Part shown: positions 1 through 6,150 of the stretch, piece after piece | Layout: each line of letters begins with the position of its first letter | Position numbering within the stretch: position 1 is the stretch's first letter | NCBI GenBank assembly: GCA_900772675.1 | Contig: CAAGRM010000180.1 | Location: 1-7,884 of the forward strand | Reading direction: 5' to 3' | From: Lachnospiraceae bacterium | GTDB lineage: Bacteria; Bacillota; Clostridia; Lachnospirales; Lachnospiraceae | DNA: 7,884 nt | The notes under the pieces: model-generated | Told to the model about the DNA's origin: nothing | Seen by the model: only the letters and a program-made list of their open reading frames with translations | Database searches by the model: none | Program-made: the position numbers and the translations under genes

Positions 1-79
1 CGGTGAGCGGAAGTCATGCGAGACATTTGCTACAAATTTCCGCTGGTATTCCCCGGTCTTGTTCAGCTCCCCGGACATG
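1..79. repeat. Left arm of a 79-bp perfect inverted repeat (copy of the kinase H-box region)
   Basis: Bases 1-79 are the exact reverse complement of bases 496-574: base i pairs with base 575-i. Identity stops at base 80, where an A faces the A at 495. The right arm encodes the phosphoacceptor-histidine segment of the kinase just downstream, so this arm is an antisense copy of that coding sequence. It begins exactly at base 1, so its full length is not visible. Such a perfect, edge-anchored fold-back copy of a neighbouring coding segment is most simply a chimeric read or assembly end. A real inverted duplication cannot be excluded from this sequence alone. Confidence 0.95.
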
Positions 80-1216
80 AACACGGCAGCTGCCCTTGAC
101 GAGGAGCACCCGGAAGAACTCACCGGTTTTGATCCTGTTGCCCTTGGCAGCCAATATTACAGCATTGGAACTTTTTTCGATCACTTTGATGATAAAATGC
201 TCAGCGTCATGGTTCCTGTTACTTCCAATCTTCGGATCAAGGGATATGTTGCTATCCACCTTTCTCTGCAGAATGTGTATCAGCAGCGGGAAAGTCTGCT
301 GGCGCGGATCGACTTTCTGTTTTTACTTGTGTTCGGGCTCTCCTTTGTCATTCTGATCTTTTTCTCTCTCGTTGTATACCGGCCACTAAAAAAGATCATC
401 AACGGCGCAAAGGAATATGCCTCAGGCAATCTGACACACAAAATTGATGTAACCTCGCACGATGAAATGGGGTATCTTGCCTCCACGCTGAACTACATGT
501 CCGGGGAGCTGAACAAGACCGGGGAATACCAGCGGAAATTTGTAGCAAATGTCTCGCATGACTTCCGCTCACCGCTAACCTCCATCAAAGGCTACGTTGA
601 GGCAATTCTGGACGGAACGATTCCCCCGGAAATGCAGGAAAAATATCTGAAAATTGTTCTGTTCGAGACGGAACGCCTGCACAAACTGACCCAGAGCCTG
701 CTTACCTTGAATGATATTGACGCCAAGGGAAATATGCTTGATCTGACATCGTTTGACATCAACGCTGTCATCAAAGATACCGCCGCCTCTTTCGAAGGCA
801 CGTGTACGAAAAAGCGGATTTCCTTTTCCCTGATTCTCGCATCGCGAACTCTGTACGTCTATGCCGATATGGGAAAAATTCAGCAGGTTCTCTACAATTT
901 GATTGACAATGCCATCAAATTCAGCAACAACGATTCAACGATCACCGTAGAAACAACAGAAAAGCACGGAAAAGTCTTCGTATCCGTAAAGGACACCGGC
1001 TGCGGGATTCCAAAAGCCAGCATTACCAAAATCTGGGATCGCTTCTATAAGCTTGACGCTTCCCGCGGAAAAGACCGCAAAGGAACAGGGCTTGGGCTTT
1101 CGATTGTCAAAGAAATCATTGCTGCGCACAATCAGAATATCAATGTTGTCAGCACGGAAGGCGTTGGTACGGAATTTATCTTTACACTCTCAAAAGGCGA
1201 AGTACCAAAATCATGA
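80..1216 (+). CDS. Sensor histidine kinase, 5'-truncated (HAMP-HisKA-HATPase)
   Basis: This is a membrane sensor kinase of a two-component system; it autophosphorylates a histidine and passes the phosphate to a response regulator. Visible in order are an extracytoplasmic stub of about 78 residues (80-313), one strongly hydrophobic segment (about 314-379), a HAMP linker (about 380-532), and a HisKA H-box reading VSHDFRSPLTS with the His codon at 557-559. The HATPase domain follows, with N-box NLIDNAIKFS near 896-925, G1 box DTGCGIP at 992-1012, an F-box near RFYKL, and G2 box GTGLGLS near 1082-1102. The kinase core is complete and should be catalytically competent. The N-terminus (first membrane segment and most of the sensor) is missing. 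The frame stays open leftward to base 2 and a TTG lies at 59-61, but bases 1-79 are an inverted copy of the H-box region, so no start here is credible. The usual partner, an OmpR-type regulator, would be expected upstream of the window. The ligand is unknown. Confidence 0.93.
   Translation, partial: NTAAALDEEHPEELTGFDPVALGSQYYSIGTFFDHFDDKMLSVMVPVTSNLRIKGYVAIHLSLQNVYQQRESLLARIDFLFLLVFGLSFVILIFFSLVVYRPLKKIINGAKEYASGNLTHKIDVTSHDEMGYLASTLNYMSGELNKTGEYQRKFVANVSHDFRSPLTSIKGYVEAILDGTIPPEMQEKYLKIVLFETERLHKLTQSLLTLNDIDAKGNMLDLTSFDINAVIKDTAASFEGTCTKKRISFSLILASRTLYVYADMGKIQQVLYNLIDNAIKFSNNDSTITVETTEKHGKVFVSVKDTGCGIPKASITKIWDRFYKLDASRGKDRKGTGLGLSIVKEIIAAHNQNINVVSTEGVGTEFIFTLSKGEVPKS
496..574. repeat. Right arm of the 79-bp inverted repeat
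   Basis: This segment is the native copy. It sits in frame inside the histidine kinase and covers the end of the HAMP linker and the H-box, with the histidine codon at 557-559. It reads as normal coding sequence and is continuous with both flanks. The copy at 1-79 is the displaced one. Confidence 0.95.
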
Positions 1217-1263
1217 GAGATACAAGAAAGAATCCTGCTGCTGGTCGCTTCAGCGACATAATT

Positions 1264-1306
1264 CCCCTCCGCTGCAGAACTTTTCTTCTGCCGCCGAGGG
1301 GCTTTT
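1264..1306 (+). terminator. Intrinsic terminator downstream of the kinase
   Basis: A 16-bp stem (1264-1279 with 1286-1301) has 14 matched pairs, two mismatches and a 6-base loop, and is followed by C and four T at 1303-1306. It lies 47 bases after the kinase stop and before the next gene, so it probably ends the kinase transcript. The T-tract is short, so read-through into the amidohydrolase gene is possible. A small upstream hairpin (GTCGCT/AGCGAC, 1244-1257) may add to it. Confidence 0.75.
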
Positions 1307-1379
1307 GCTGCTGACACGCTCTGATTATTCAAAAAATCAACTCGTTGGTACCATGATTACTCCGGAGGTATGTTAACTT

Positions 1380-1901
1380 ATGAATTTATCAAATATTGAC
1401 GCTGTTATCAAACAGCTTATTGCATCTCACACGACCATTTCCACGATGGAAAGCTGCACATCCGGCCTCATTGCCTCTCTGATCACCGATACCGAAGGTG
1501 CCTCCGCCATTTTTCCGGGCGGATACGTAACGTATCTGAATGAGACTAAAATTCTCGTCGGTGTAGATCCCTCCATCATCCGTCAGTACGGTGTTTATTC
1601 CCCTGAATGCGCCGAAGCCATGGCCCGTACGGTTCAGGCAAACCTGCACACCGATATTGCCATCGGCATCACCGGCACCACCGGAAATCTCGACCCAAAC
1701 AATGCGGACAGCGTGCGGGGGTGCGTCTACTTCTGTATCTTCCTTCAAAATCAGGCTCACACGTTCACTTACCAGGCAGATGTCTCCGGCATGAGCCGCC
1801 ACGAAATCAAACAGCTTTACGCCGGACAGGTTTTTGCCGAATTAGAAACGCTTCTTCATCTCCACTCATGCGTCCGCAAATGCCCAGCAAGCTGCATGTG
1901 A
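1380..1901 (+). CDS. pncC: Nicotinamide-nucleotide amidohydrolase (stand-alone CinA C-terminal domain)
   Basis: This is a 173-residue protein of the CinA C-terminal (PncC) family. Characterised members deamidate nicotinamide mononucleotide to nicotinate mononucleotide in NAD salvage. Conserved features are MESCTSGLIAS at residues 23-33 (family form AESCTGG), GGYVTYLNETK at 47-57, and GITGTTGN at 96-103, where the best-known members read GIAGP. The region DPNNADSVRGCVYF (105-118) matches a variant I associate with Firmicutes. The N-terminal molybdopterin-binding-like domain of full CinA is absent and the length is normal for the stand-alone type. The ATG is preceded by GGAGG at 1364-1368, 11 bases away, which is rather long, but no better start exists. 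The last roughly 15 residues, rich in Cys and basic residues, overlap the convergent trmL gene and look like a non-conserved extension. The NMN activity itself is inferred from the family. Confidence 0.85.
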   Translation: MNLSNIDAVIKQLIASHTTISTMESCTSGLIASLITDTEGASAIFPGGYVTYLNETKILVGVDPSIIRQYGVYSPECAEAMARTVQANLHTDIAIGITGTTGNLDPNNADSVRGCVYFCIFLQNQAHTFTYQADVSGMSRHEIKQLYAGQVFAELETLLHLHSCVRKCPASCM

Positions 1902-2356
1902 TCGAAATGATTCTGCCGCAGTGCCTCGTACAGCACAATTGCCACAGAATTTGACAAATTCAGCGACCGAATGTCATTGATCATCGGAATGCGCACTGCC
2001 GTCTCCTGGTTGTCGTACAGGATATTTTCCGGAATTCCCGCGCTTTCCTTCCCGAACATGATAAAGCAATCCTCTTCATAATGCACATCCACATACGTCT
2101 GCGGTCCTTTTGTCGTTGCGTAGTAGATTTTCGCTCCCGGATTTTTTTCCAGAAAATCCTCATAGTTCTCGTACACCGTCACGTCCAGCTTCGACCAGTA
2201 GTCCAGCCCCGCGCGCTTTACCGCCTTGTCCGTAATTTCAAACCCAAGCGGCTTAATCAGATGCAGCTTTGTTCCCGTTGCTACACACGTCCTTCCAATA
2301 TTCCCCGTATTGGCCGGAATCTCCGGCTCGTGAAGAACAATATTTAACTGTGCCAT
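1856..2356 (-). CDS. trmL: tRNA (cytidine/uridine(34)-2'-O)-methyltransferase TrmL
   Basis: This is a SPOUT-class methyltransferase that uses S-adenosylmethionine to 2'-O-methylate the wobble nucleotide (position 34) of certain leucine tRNAs in the cytoplasm. The protein has 166 residues, close to the family norm. It carries the N-terminal LNIVLHEPEIPANTGNIGRTC (4-24), the knot-forming FGKESAGIP (101-109) and the cofactor-loop region VRIPM...SLNLSNSVAIVLYEALRQ (121-148), which together identify the TrmL/YibK group. The ATG at 2354-2356 has an excellent AGGAGG site six bases upstream (2363-2368). It is the last visible gene of the minus-strand series and converges on the amidohydrolase gene with a 46-base overlap. 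No intrinsic terminator separates the two. Regulation is unknown. Confidence 0.95.
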   Translation of the reverse strand: MAQLNIVLHEPEIPANTGNIGRTCVATGTKLHLIKPLGFEITDKAVKRAGLDYWSKLDVTVYENYEDFLEKNPGAKIYYATTKGPQTYVDVHYEEDCFIMFGKESAGIPENILYDNQETAVRIPMINDIRSLNLSNSVAIVLYEALRQNHFDHMQLAGHLRTHEWR

Positions 2357-2380
2357 GTTATTCCTCCTGTATTTTAGTCA

Positions 2381-2450
2381 AAGCGGATATTCGCAATCCG
2401 CTTCGCTGCTTGCTCATAACCGAATAGCTGCTTCGCAGCTCATCCGGTTA
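2381..2450. repeat. Pair of palindromes in the gap between the HypE-like gene and trmL
   Basis: Two hairpins lie side by side. The first is AAGCGGAT/ATCCGCTT (2381-2388 with 2396-2403, 7-base loop). The second has an inner stem AGCTGC/GCAGCT (2426-2431 with 2435-2440, loop TTC) and an outer stem TAACCG/CGGTTA (2417-2422 with 2445-2450). The hairpins and the spacer share related words such as CGCTGCTTGCTCAT and TAGCTGCTTCGCAGCTCAT. Neither hairpin is followed by a T-tract on the minus strand, so a simple intrinsic terminator is not supported. The likeliest reading is a REP-like dispersed palindromic element or an mRNA processing or stability structure. The structure is directly visible; the function is inference. 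Confidence 0.6.
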
Positions 2451-2488
2451 AACTTCATTCTGTTCTGCGGAATCGTATTTTTCCCGCG

Positions 2489-3472
2489 TCATGTTCTGTC
2501 AATGCGGTACATCTCATCCATCTGAGGCTTATCCAGATATCGGATTTCTTCTCCATTGCGGAGAATCCGTTCTCTTTCCGATGTCGTCCGTCCAATCACT
2601 GCCGATGGAATTCCCTCGATTTCCAGTGCCTGCACCAGTCCCTGACCATCCGCTGTTGCAATCAGCAGAGATCCCGTGGAAAGCATCTGGTACGGATTTA
2701 CCCCGAAAAACTCACAGATTTCCACCGTTTCCTGCCGGATCGGAATCTTTTTCAGCGTCACATCCAGTCCGACGCCAGCACCGTCTGCCATCTCCCAGAG
2801 CGCACCAAAAATGCCCCCCTCCGAAAGATCCTGCATTGCAGCCGCACCATGTTCCATTGCAATTTCCGCTTCACGGAACACCGAATACTCTTCCGAAAAA
2901 TCCGCCGCGCCGTGAATAAATCCAGGTGAAAATCTTGTCAGAAGCTCCTTTTCTTTTGTCCTTGCCAGATACGCTGACGCGCCGAGCGCAATCCCTTTCG
3001 TCACCACGAGATCAAGCTCCGCCGTCACACAGGATGGATCAAACAATTCCGCATGGCTCGTAGTACCTGCTGCCGTCACCGTGAGCACCGGATGTGAAAC
3101 TCCATCTGTCACTTCCGTATGACCGCCGATTACAGCAGCTCCATACCGTGCACATGCCTGATCAATCTCCCGCATCAGTTCCTTCAACGCTTTCTCTTCC
3201 ATCGTTTCCGGAAGCAGAAGCGATACCAGAACGCCTTTTGCCGTAGCTCCGGCTGCGGCCACACTGTTGCATACCCGGCAAACTGCCAGTACCGCATCCT
3301 CGGTATCCTTTACCAGCACCGGTGCGCACGAAAACACCTCTGTTTCCGCTTCTTTTGCGAGCGCGGAAACACCGCGTCCGACTGCCGGCCCTGTTGCATC
3401 TTCTCTTTTTTGTCCCAGCATTTTAAATACCGAACGTACCAGTACACTCTGCTGTAATTTGCCCTTTCGCAT
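2489..3472 (-). CDS. HypE-like AIR-synthase-related protein, divergent
   Basis: This is a PurM/HypE-fold protein of 327 residues. An N-terminal AIRS domain (about 25-140) carries AAVIGGHTEVTDGVSHP (112-128). A C-terminal AIRS_C domain (about 155-300) carries MQDLSEGGIFGALWEMADGAG (213-233), matching the family form HDPTEGG. Family members bind ATP and act on acyl or carbamoyl groups. HypE itself makes the thiocyanate intermediate for NiFe-hydrogenase. Here the usual N-D pair before AAMGA reads N-S (residues 69-70), the early conserved Asp of the VSTDP-type strand is not seen, and the C-terminal PRICC tail of true HypE is absent. Its neighbours are not hydrogenase genes. The reaction is therefore unknown and catalysis may be altered or lost. 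I chose ATG at 3470-3472 because GAGGAG (3480-3485) lies seven bases upstream; an in-frame TTG at 3500-3502 would add ten residues and lacks comparable support. Confidence 0.8.
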   Translation of the reverse strand: MRKGKLQQSVLVRSVFKMLGQKREDATGPAVGRGVSALAKEAETEVFSCAPVLVKDTEDAVLAVCRVCNSVAAAGATAKGVLVSLLLPETMEEKALKELMREIDQACARYGAAVIGGHTEVTDGVSHPVLTVTAAGTTSHAELFDPSCVTAELDLVVTKGIALGASAYLARTKEKELLTRFSPGFIHGAADFSEEYSVFREAEIAMEHGAAAMQDLSEGGIFGALWEMADGAGVGLDVTLKKIPIRQETVEICEFFGVNPYQMLSTGSLLIATADGQGLVQALEIEGIPSAVIGRTTSERERILRNGEEIRYLDKPQMDEMYRIDRT

Positions 3473-3576
3473 CTTCCTTCTCCTCAAATCTTCTTTTTTC
3501 AAAAGAAAAAGCAGATGGAATCTCGTCTCCTTTTCCCTCTGCCTTCCCTTCCTTTTGAATGTATCAGCGAAGTTTC

Positions 3577-5127
3577 CTATTCGTCTTCTCCTTCTGAATC
3601 TGTATCTCCATTCTCTGCATTGGTGCTGTCATTCGTCTTTTCGGCATCATCACTGCTCTCTTCTTTCTGATCCGACTTTTCCGATGACGAACTGCTCTGG
3701 CTGTATTTTGCTGCGACTTCTTTTGCTTTTGCAAGATCATTTGCCGCAATTGCCGCCTGCAGCTCTGCACGGGCTGTTGCATTGTCTGTTTTCGTTCCTA
3801 CCGTATAAGTATTCGGTGTCATGCGGTATGAGCTGGAATTAACCTGCTCTTTCGTCTCGTTTCCGTTGTCATTCACAATCTTCCACAGCCGTGCCGTCGA
3901 ACCCTGATATCCATAGGATGTCTGCTCGATCGAACCAAATGTTGCATTTGCGTCCTCTGTCAGGCTTGCGGTTGAATCCTCCGTACTCGTCGTCTCGCTT
4001 TCATAGCGGACTGTGCGGTTGGGATCTCTCGTTTCGTGCCCATAAATTGCAAAATGCAGCGTGCTGCCGTCCGCACTCGCCTCGATGTAAATCGGTGCAT
4101 CCGTATTGTTTACGAACTTCAGATCCTTCAGTCCCTCTGCAATTGCCGCATCCATGGATGGATCAACATAATGTACAATCATCGAATGGCTGTACCGCTC
4201 CGTCACCTCAAGCTCCGCTTTCAGGACAGCAACATAAAGTGTTGTGGAAACCTGGCAGATACCACCGCCGTAGGAATCAACCACCTTGCCCATTTCATAC
4301 GATGCCGCCAGCGCATAGCCGTTTTCCGCATTAAACGGAACAACAACTGCCTCGACCGAAAACTCTTCCCCCGGCTGTACAATCGTTCCGTTGATCTTTT
4401 CTGCACCGACTGCGACATTCTGTTTTCTGCCGCTCGTACCATTTCCATACTCCGTTGTGCCCTCGCCAAGAAGATCCTTTACGAGTGCCAGCTGCTCTGC
4501 ATTGCCGCCCGCAGGTGTTTCTTCTGTAACCAGTTCCACGCCGCCGATGCCGCCCCGCCAGCTTGTCGTCAGGTAATTGACAACCTTCGCCGCAGACTCA
4601 TCCACTTTGACACTGCATCCGGTCTGCCCCGGATTGACGATAAAGGTACCATTCTCGCGGGCCAGCGTCGCATCGGTTGCCTCACGGTTCAGTGATGCTG
4701 TGCTGTTTTCCACCGCCTGACGCGTTGTCTCACCGTCTACAGTATATTTCAGTGGAAACGTTACGGTCTCTCCCTTTTTCAGTCTGTGCTGCGCCCGGAA
4801 GCGCTTCAGTACATTGCCTTCCTGCCCGATTGTGACAGCTTCTCTCGCCACCTCCGGATTGGCACAGGAAAGCCCGAGATCGCCGGCTGTCACCTGTGCA
4901 TTCTGCTCTCCTGCGGACAGATTGATCACAGAAGGCTTCAACCCTTCTATTTTATCGTTGATCGCCTGGCTGATCTGCTCCTCTGTCATGCCGCCGACGG
5001 AAATATCTTCCACATAAATCCCATCCAGCGCCGTCCCTACATCCGCTTTGACCGGTTCTGCAAAAAAGCAGAACACAAACGCTGCGATCAGAACGAACAG
5101 ACCTTCTATTTTTCTGCTGTTTTTCAT
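3577..5127 (-). CDS. VanW family protein with YoaR-like peptidoglycan-binding domain
   Basis: This is a 516-residue exported protein. Residues 1-28 are a basic N-terminus plus a hydrophobic stretch ending PVKA before Asp, either a cleavable signal peptide or an anchor. A YoaR-like putative peptidoglycan-binding region spans about 35-200 and starts IYVEDISVGGMTEEQI. The VanW domain spans about 233-365, with YGGGICQVSTTLYVAVLKAEL (286-306) and RYSHSMIVHYVDPSMDAAIA (311-330). A tail domain follows to about 475, then a low-complexity Ser/Glu/Asp-rich acidic end (477-516). VanW is named from vanB glycopeptide-resistance clusters, but its function is unresolved, and no vanA/H/X/Y/S/R-type genes are present. 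Chromosomal paralogues like this are common in Clostridia and do not imply resistance. The start is ATG at 5125-5127 with GAGG at 5134-5137. An in-frame ATG at 5188-5190 would precede the hydrophobic segment with 21 unlikely residues and run into the upstream small gene. Confidence 0.9.
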   Translation of the reverse strand: MKNSRKIEGLFVLIAAFVFCFFAEPVKADVGTALDGIYVEDISVGGMTEEQISQAINDKIEGLKPSVINLSAGEQNAQVTAGDLGLSCANPEVAREAVTIGQEGNVLKRFRAQHRLKKGETVTFPLKYTVDGETTRQAVENSTASLNREATDATLARENGTFIVNPGQTGCSVKVDESAAKVVNYLTTSWRGGIGGVELVTEETPAGGNAEQLALVKDLLGEGTTEYGNGTSGRKQNVAVGAEKINGTIVQPGEEFSVEAVVVPFNAENGYALAASYEMGKVVDSYGGGICQVSTTLYVAVLKAELEVTERYSHSMIVHYVDPSMDAAIAEGLKDLKFVNNTDAPIYIEASADGSTLHFAIYGHETRDPNRTVRYESETTSTEDSTASLTEDANATFGSIEQTSYGYQGSTARLWKIVNDNGNETKEQVNSSSYRMTPNTYTVGTKTDNATARAELQAAIAANDLAKAKEVAAKYSQSSSSSEKSDQKEESSDDAEKTNDSTNAENGDTDSEGEDE

Positions 5128-5152
5128 ATTGTGCCTCTTTTTCTGCCAGAAA

Positions 5153-5317
5153 TTATAATCCGTATAACATAACCGGGAGAACGGTTCCAAGAACCATCAC
5201 AACGGCGATGATCAGCGCCAGGATTCTTGCCGCATTTCTCTTCTTTGCCAGCGGATCTTTCTTTTTCGAATTCTGTGTTGTCTGTGCAGAATTTTTACGA
5301 TTCACTTTATTGCTCAT
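5153..5317 (-). CDS. Small single-span membrane protein (54 residues), unrecognised
   Basis: An ATG at 5315-5317 opens a 54-codon frame ending in TAA at 5153-5155. Residues 1-30 are polar and strongly basic (Lys, Arg, Asn, Gln rich, with KKKDPLAKKR at 18-27). Residues 31-53 form one hydrophobic helix, RILALIIAVVMVLGTVLPVM, ending LYGL. The positive-inside rule predicts a cytoplasmic N-terminus. The gene fits precisely between the exonuclease stop (25-base gap) and the VanW start (25-base gap) on the same strand. The upstream purine-rich AAAGGGATGG is a moderate ribosome binding site. I do not recognise the family. Composition, spacing and orientation make it a likely real gene translated with the VanW protein. 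It could be an envelope-associated accessory protein, but no function can be assigned. Confidence 0.72.
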   Translation of the reverse strand: MSNKVNRKNSAQTTQNSKKKDPLAKKRNAARILALIIAVVMVLGTVLPVMLYGL

Positions 5318-5342
5318 TGTTCCATCCCTTTCTTTTCTTATT

Positions 5343-6080
5343 CTATTTCTTCTCAGTTCTCTGTCTTTTTTCCATTCTTCCGCGCGTCAGAATAATCTGA
5401 TCGATCATGCGGGACGCACGGCTTTTCGTGAGCGCCCCCCACTCCGGATCAAACTCCAGCTCATGATACCGGATCAGATCTGCCAGATACCGTTTCTGCG
5501 CTTCCGTGGCCGGAACCTCGCGTTTCATTTTTGCCTTTAACGGCGCTGCCGTAAACCACTCCGGGTGTTCCGCTGAAAATCCTTCTTCCAGCTTTTGAAA
5601 CAGTGCCAGTGTTTCCAGCACATCGTCCATGGCACGGTGCGCATGCTCCCGCGGAATCTGATAATACCCGCAGAGTGCCTCAAGGCTTCTGCTTTCCAGA
5701 TCCGGCAATGCTTTCCGTGCGATTTTCAAGGTATCCCACGCCTCTTTTTCAAAATCCAGGCGGGCATTGACGGCTGCCTGTTTGATAAAACTGTAATCAA
5801 ACAGAATATTGTGTCCCAGAAGCGGAAGATCCCCGCAAAAATCCAAAAATCCGCGGACTGCGGTCTCCACATCCGGTGCATCCGCAATCATCTCATCCCG
5901 TATGCCGGTAAGCGCCGTGATCCGTTCCGGTACTTTTCTGCCCGGATTCACAAATGTCTCGTACGATGCCGCCACCTTACCGCCTTGCACCTTTACCGCA
6001 CCAATTTCCAGAATCTGGTCTTCCTTCACCGAAAGTCCTGTCGTCTCAAGGTCCAGTACTACAAAATTTTGAATTTTCAT
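5343..6080 (-). CDS. DEDDh 3'-5' exonuclease (DnaQ/PolC epsilon-like) with C-terminal extra domain
   Basis: This is a 245-residue protein of the DNA polymerase III epsilon-type exonuclease family, which removes nucleotides from 3' ends using two metal ions. All catalytic motifs are present: Exo I VVLDLETTG (D10, E12), Exo II GHNILFDYSFI (D95), and Exo III HAHRAMDDV (H148, D153), which places it in the DEDDh subgroup. The exonuclease domain ends near residue 170. The remaining 75 residues include a predicted helical segment, ATEAQKRYLADLIRYHELEF (191-210), then LTKSRASRMIDQII (218-231), a small C-terminal module I associate with stand-alone bacterial exonucleases of this type. There is no polymerase domain, so it is a stand-alone repair or processing nuclease rather than the replicative proofreader. 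The start is ATG at 6078-6080, with AAGG about nine bases upstream. It begins the tightly spaced series that includes the small membrane protein and VanW. Confidence 0.92.
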   Translation of the reverse strand: MKIQNFVVLDLETTGLSVKEDQILEIGAVKVQGGKVAASYETFVNPGRKVPERITALTGIRDEMIADAPDVETAVRGFLDFCGDLPLLGHNILFDYSFIKQAAVNARLDFEKEAWDTLKIARKALPDLESRSLEALCGYYQIPREHAHRAMDDVLETLALFQKLEEGFSAEHPEWFTAAPLKAKMKREVPATEAQKRYLADLIRYHELEFDPEWGALTKSRASRMIDQIILTRGRMEKRQRTEKK

Positions 6081-6122
6081 ACGTATTTTCCTTTTTCGGA
6101 TCGCGTTTTATAACGCAATATT

Positions 6123-6150
6123 AGTATCTCATGTTCTTTCAAAATGTCAA
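6123..6150 (-). promoter_or_regulatory. Candidate sigma-70-type promoter for the exonuclease gene series
   Basis: On the minus strand a perfect -35 box TTGACA (6145-6150) is followed after 16 bases by GATACT (6123-6128), a 4/6 match to the -10 consensus. This places the start of transcription about 30-40 bases before the exonuclease ATG. The -35 box overlaps the TGA stop codon of the upstream radical SAM gene. The -10 box is imperfect, so this is a motif-based prediction only. Confidence 0.5.

Noticed and set aside
59..61. TTG start for the histidine kinase
   Set aside because: It lies inside the inverted copy (1-79), has no convincing ribosome binding site, and would give a kinase without a first membrane segment. 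The true start is outside this window.
1389..1802. A 137-codon open frame antisense to the amidohydrolase gene
   Set aside because: It lies entirely within a well-supported gene, its product has no recognisable domain, and it is explained by the codon composition of the opposite strand.
2357..2400. Possible promoter for trmL (TAAAAT near 2372-2377)
   Set aside because: No properly spaced -35 box is visible; the nearest TTGCGA is only about 14 bases away.
4036..4695. A 219-codon plus-strand open frame antisense to VanW
   Set aside because: The product is rich in Cys, Arg and His with no domain features, typical of an antisense shadow of a real coding region.
3577..5127. Vancomycin resistance locus
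   Set aside because: Only a VanW-family domain is present. No ligase, dehydrogenase, dipeptidase or VanS-type context is seen; the kinase at the left end is distant, on the opposite strand and cannot be assigned to VanS.
5170..5194. Small hairpins AACCG/CGGTT and GGTTC/GAACC
   Set aside because: They lie inside the 54-residue coding sequence, have five-base stems and lack a T-tract, so they are too weak to call a terminator or regulatory site.
6103..6116. GCGTT/AACGC hairpin before the exonuclease gene
   Set aside because: A five-base stem with no T-tract; it could occur by chance in AT-rich intergenic sequence.
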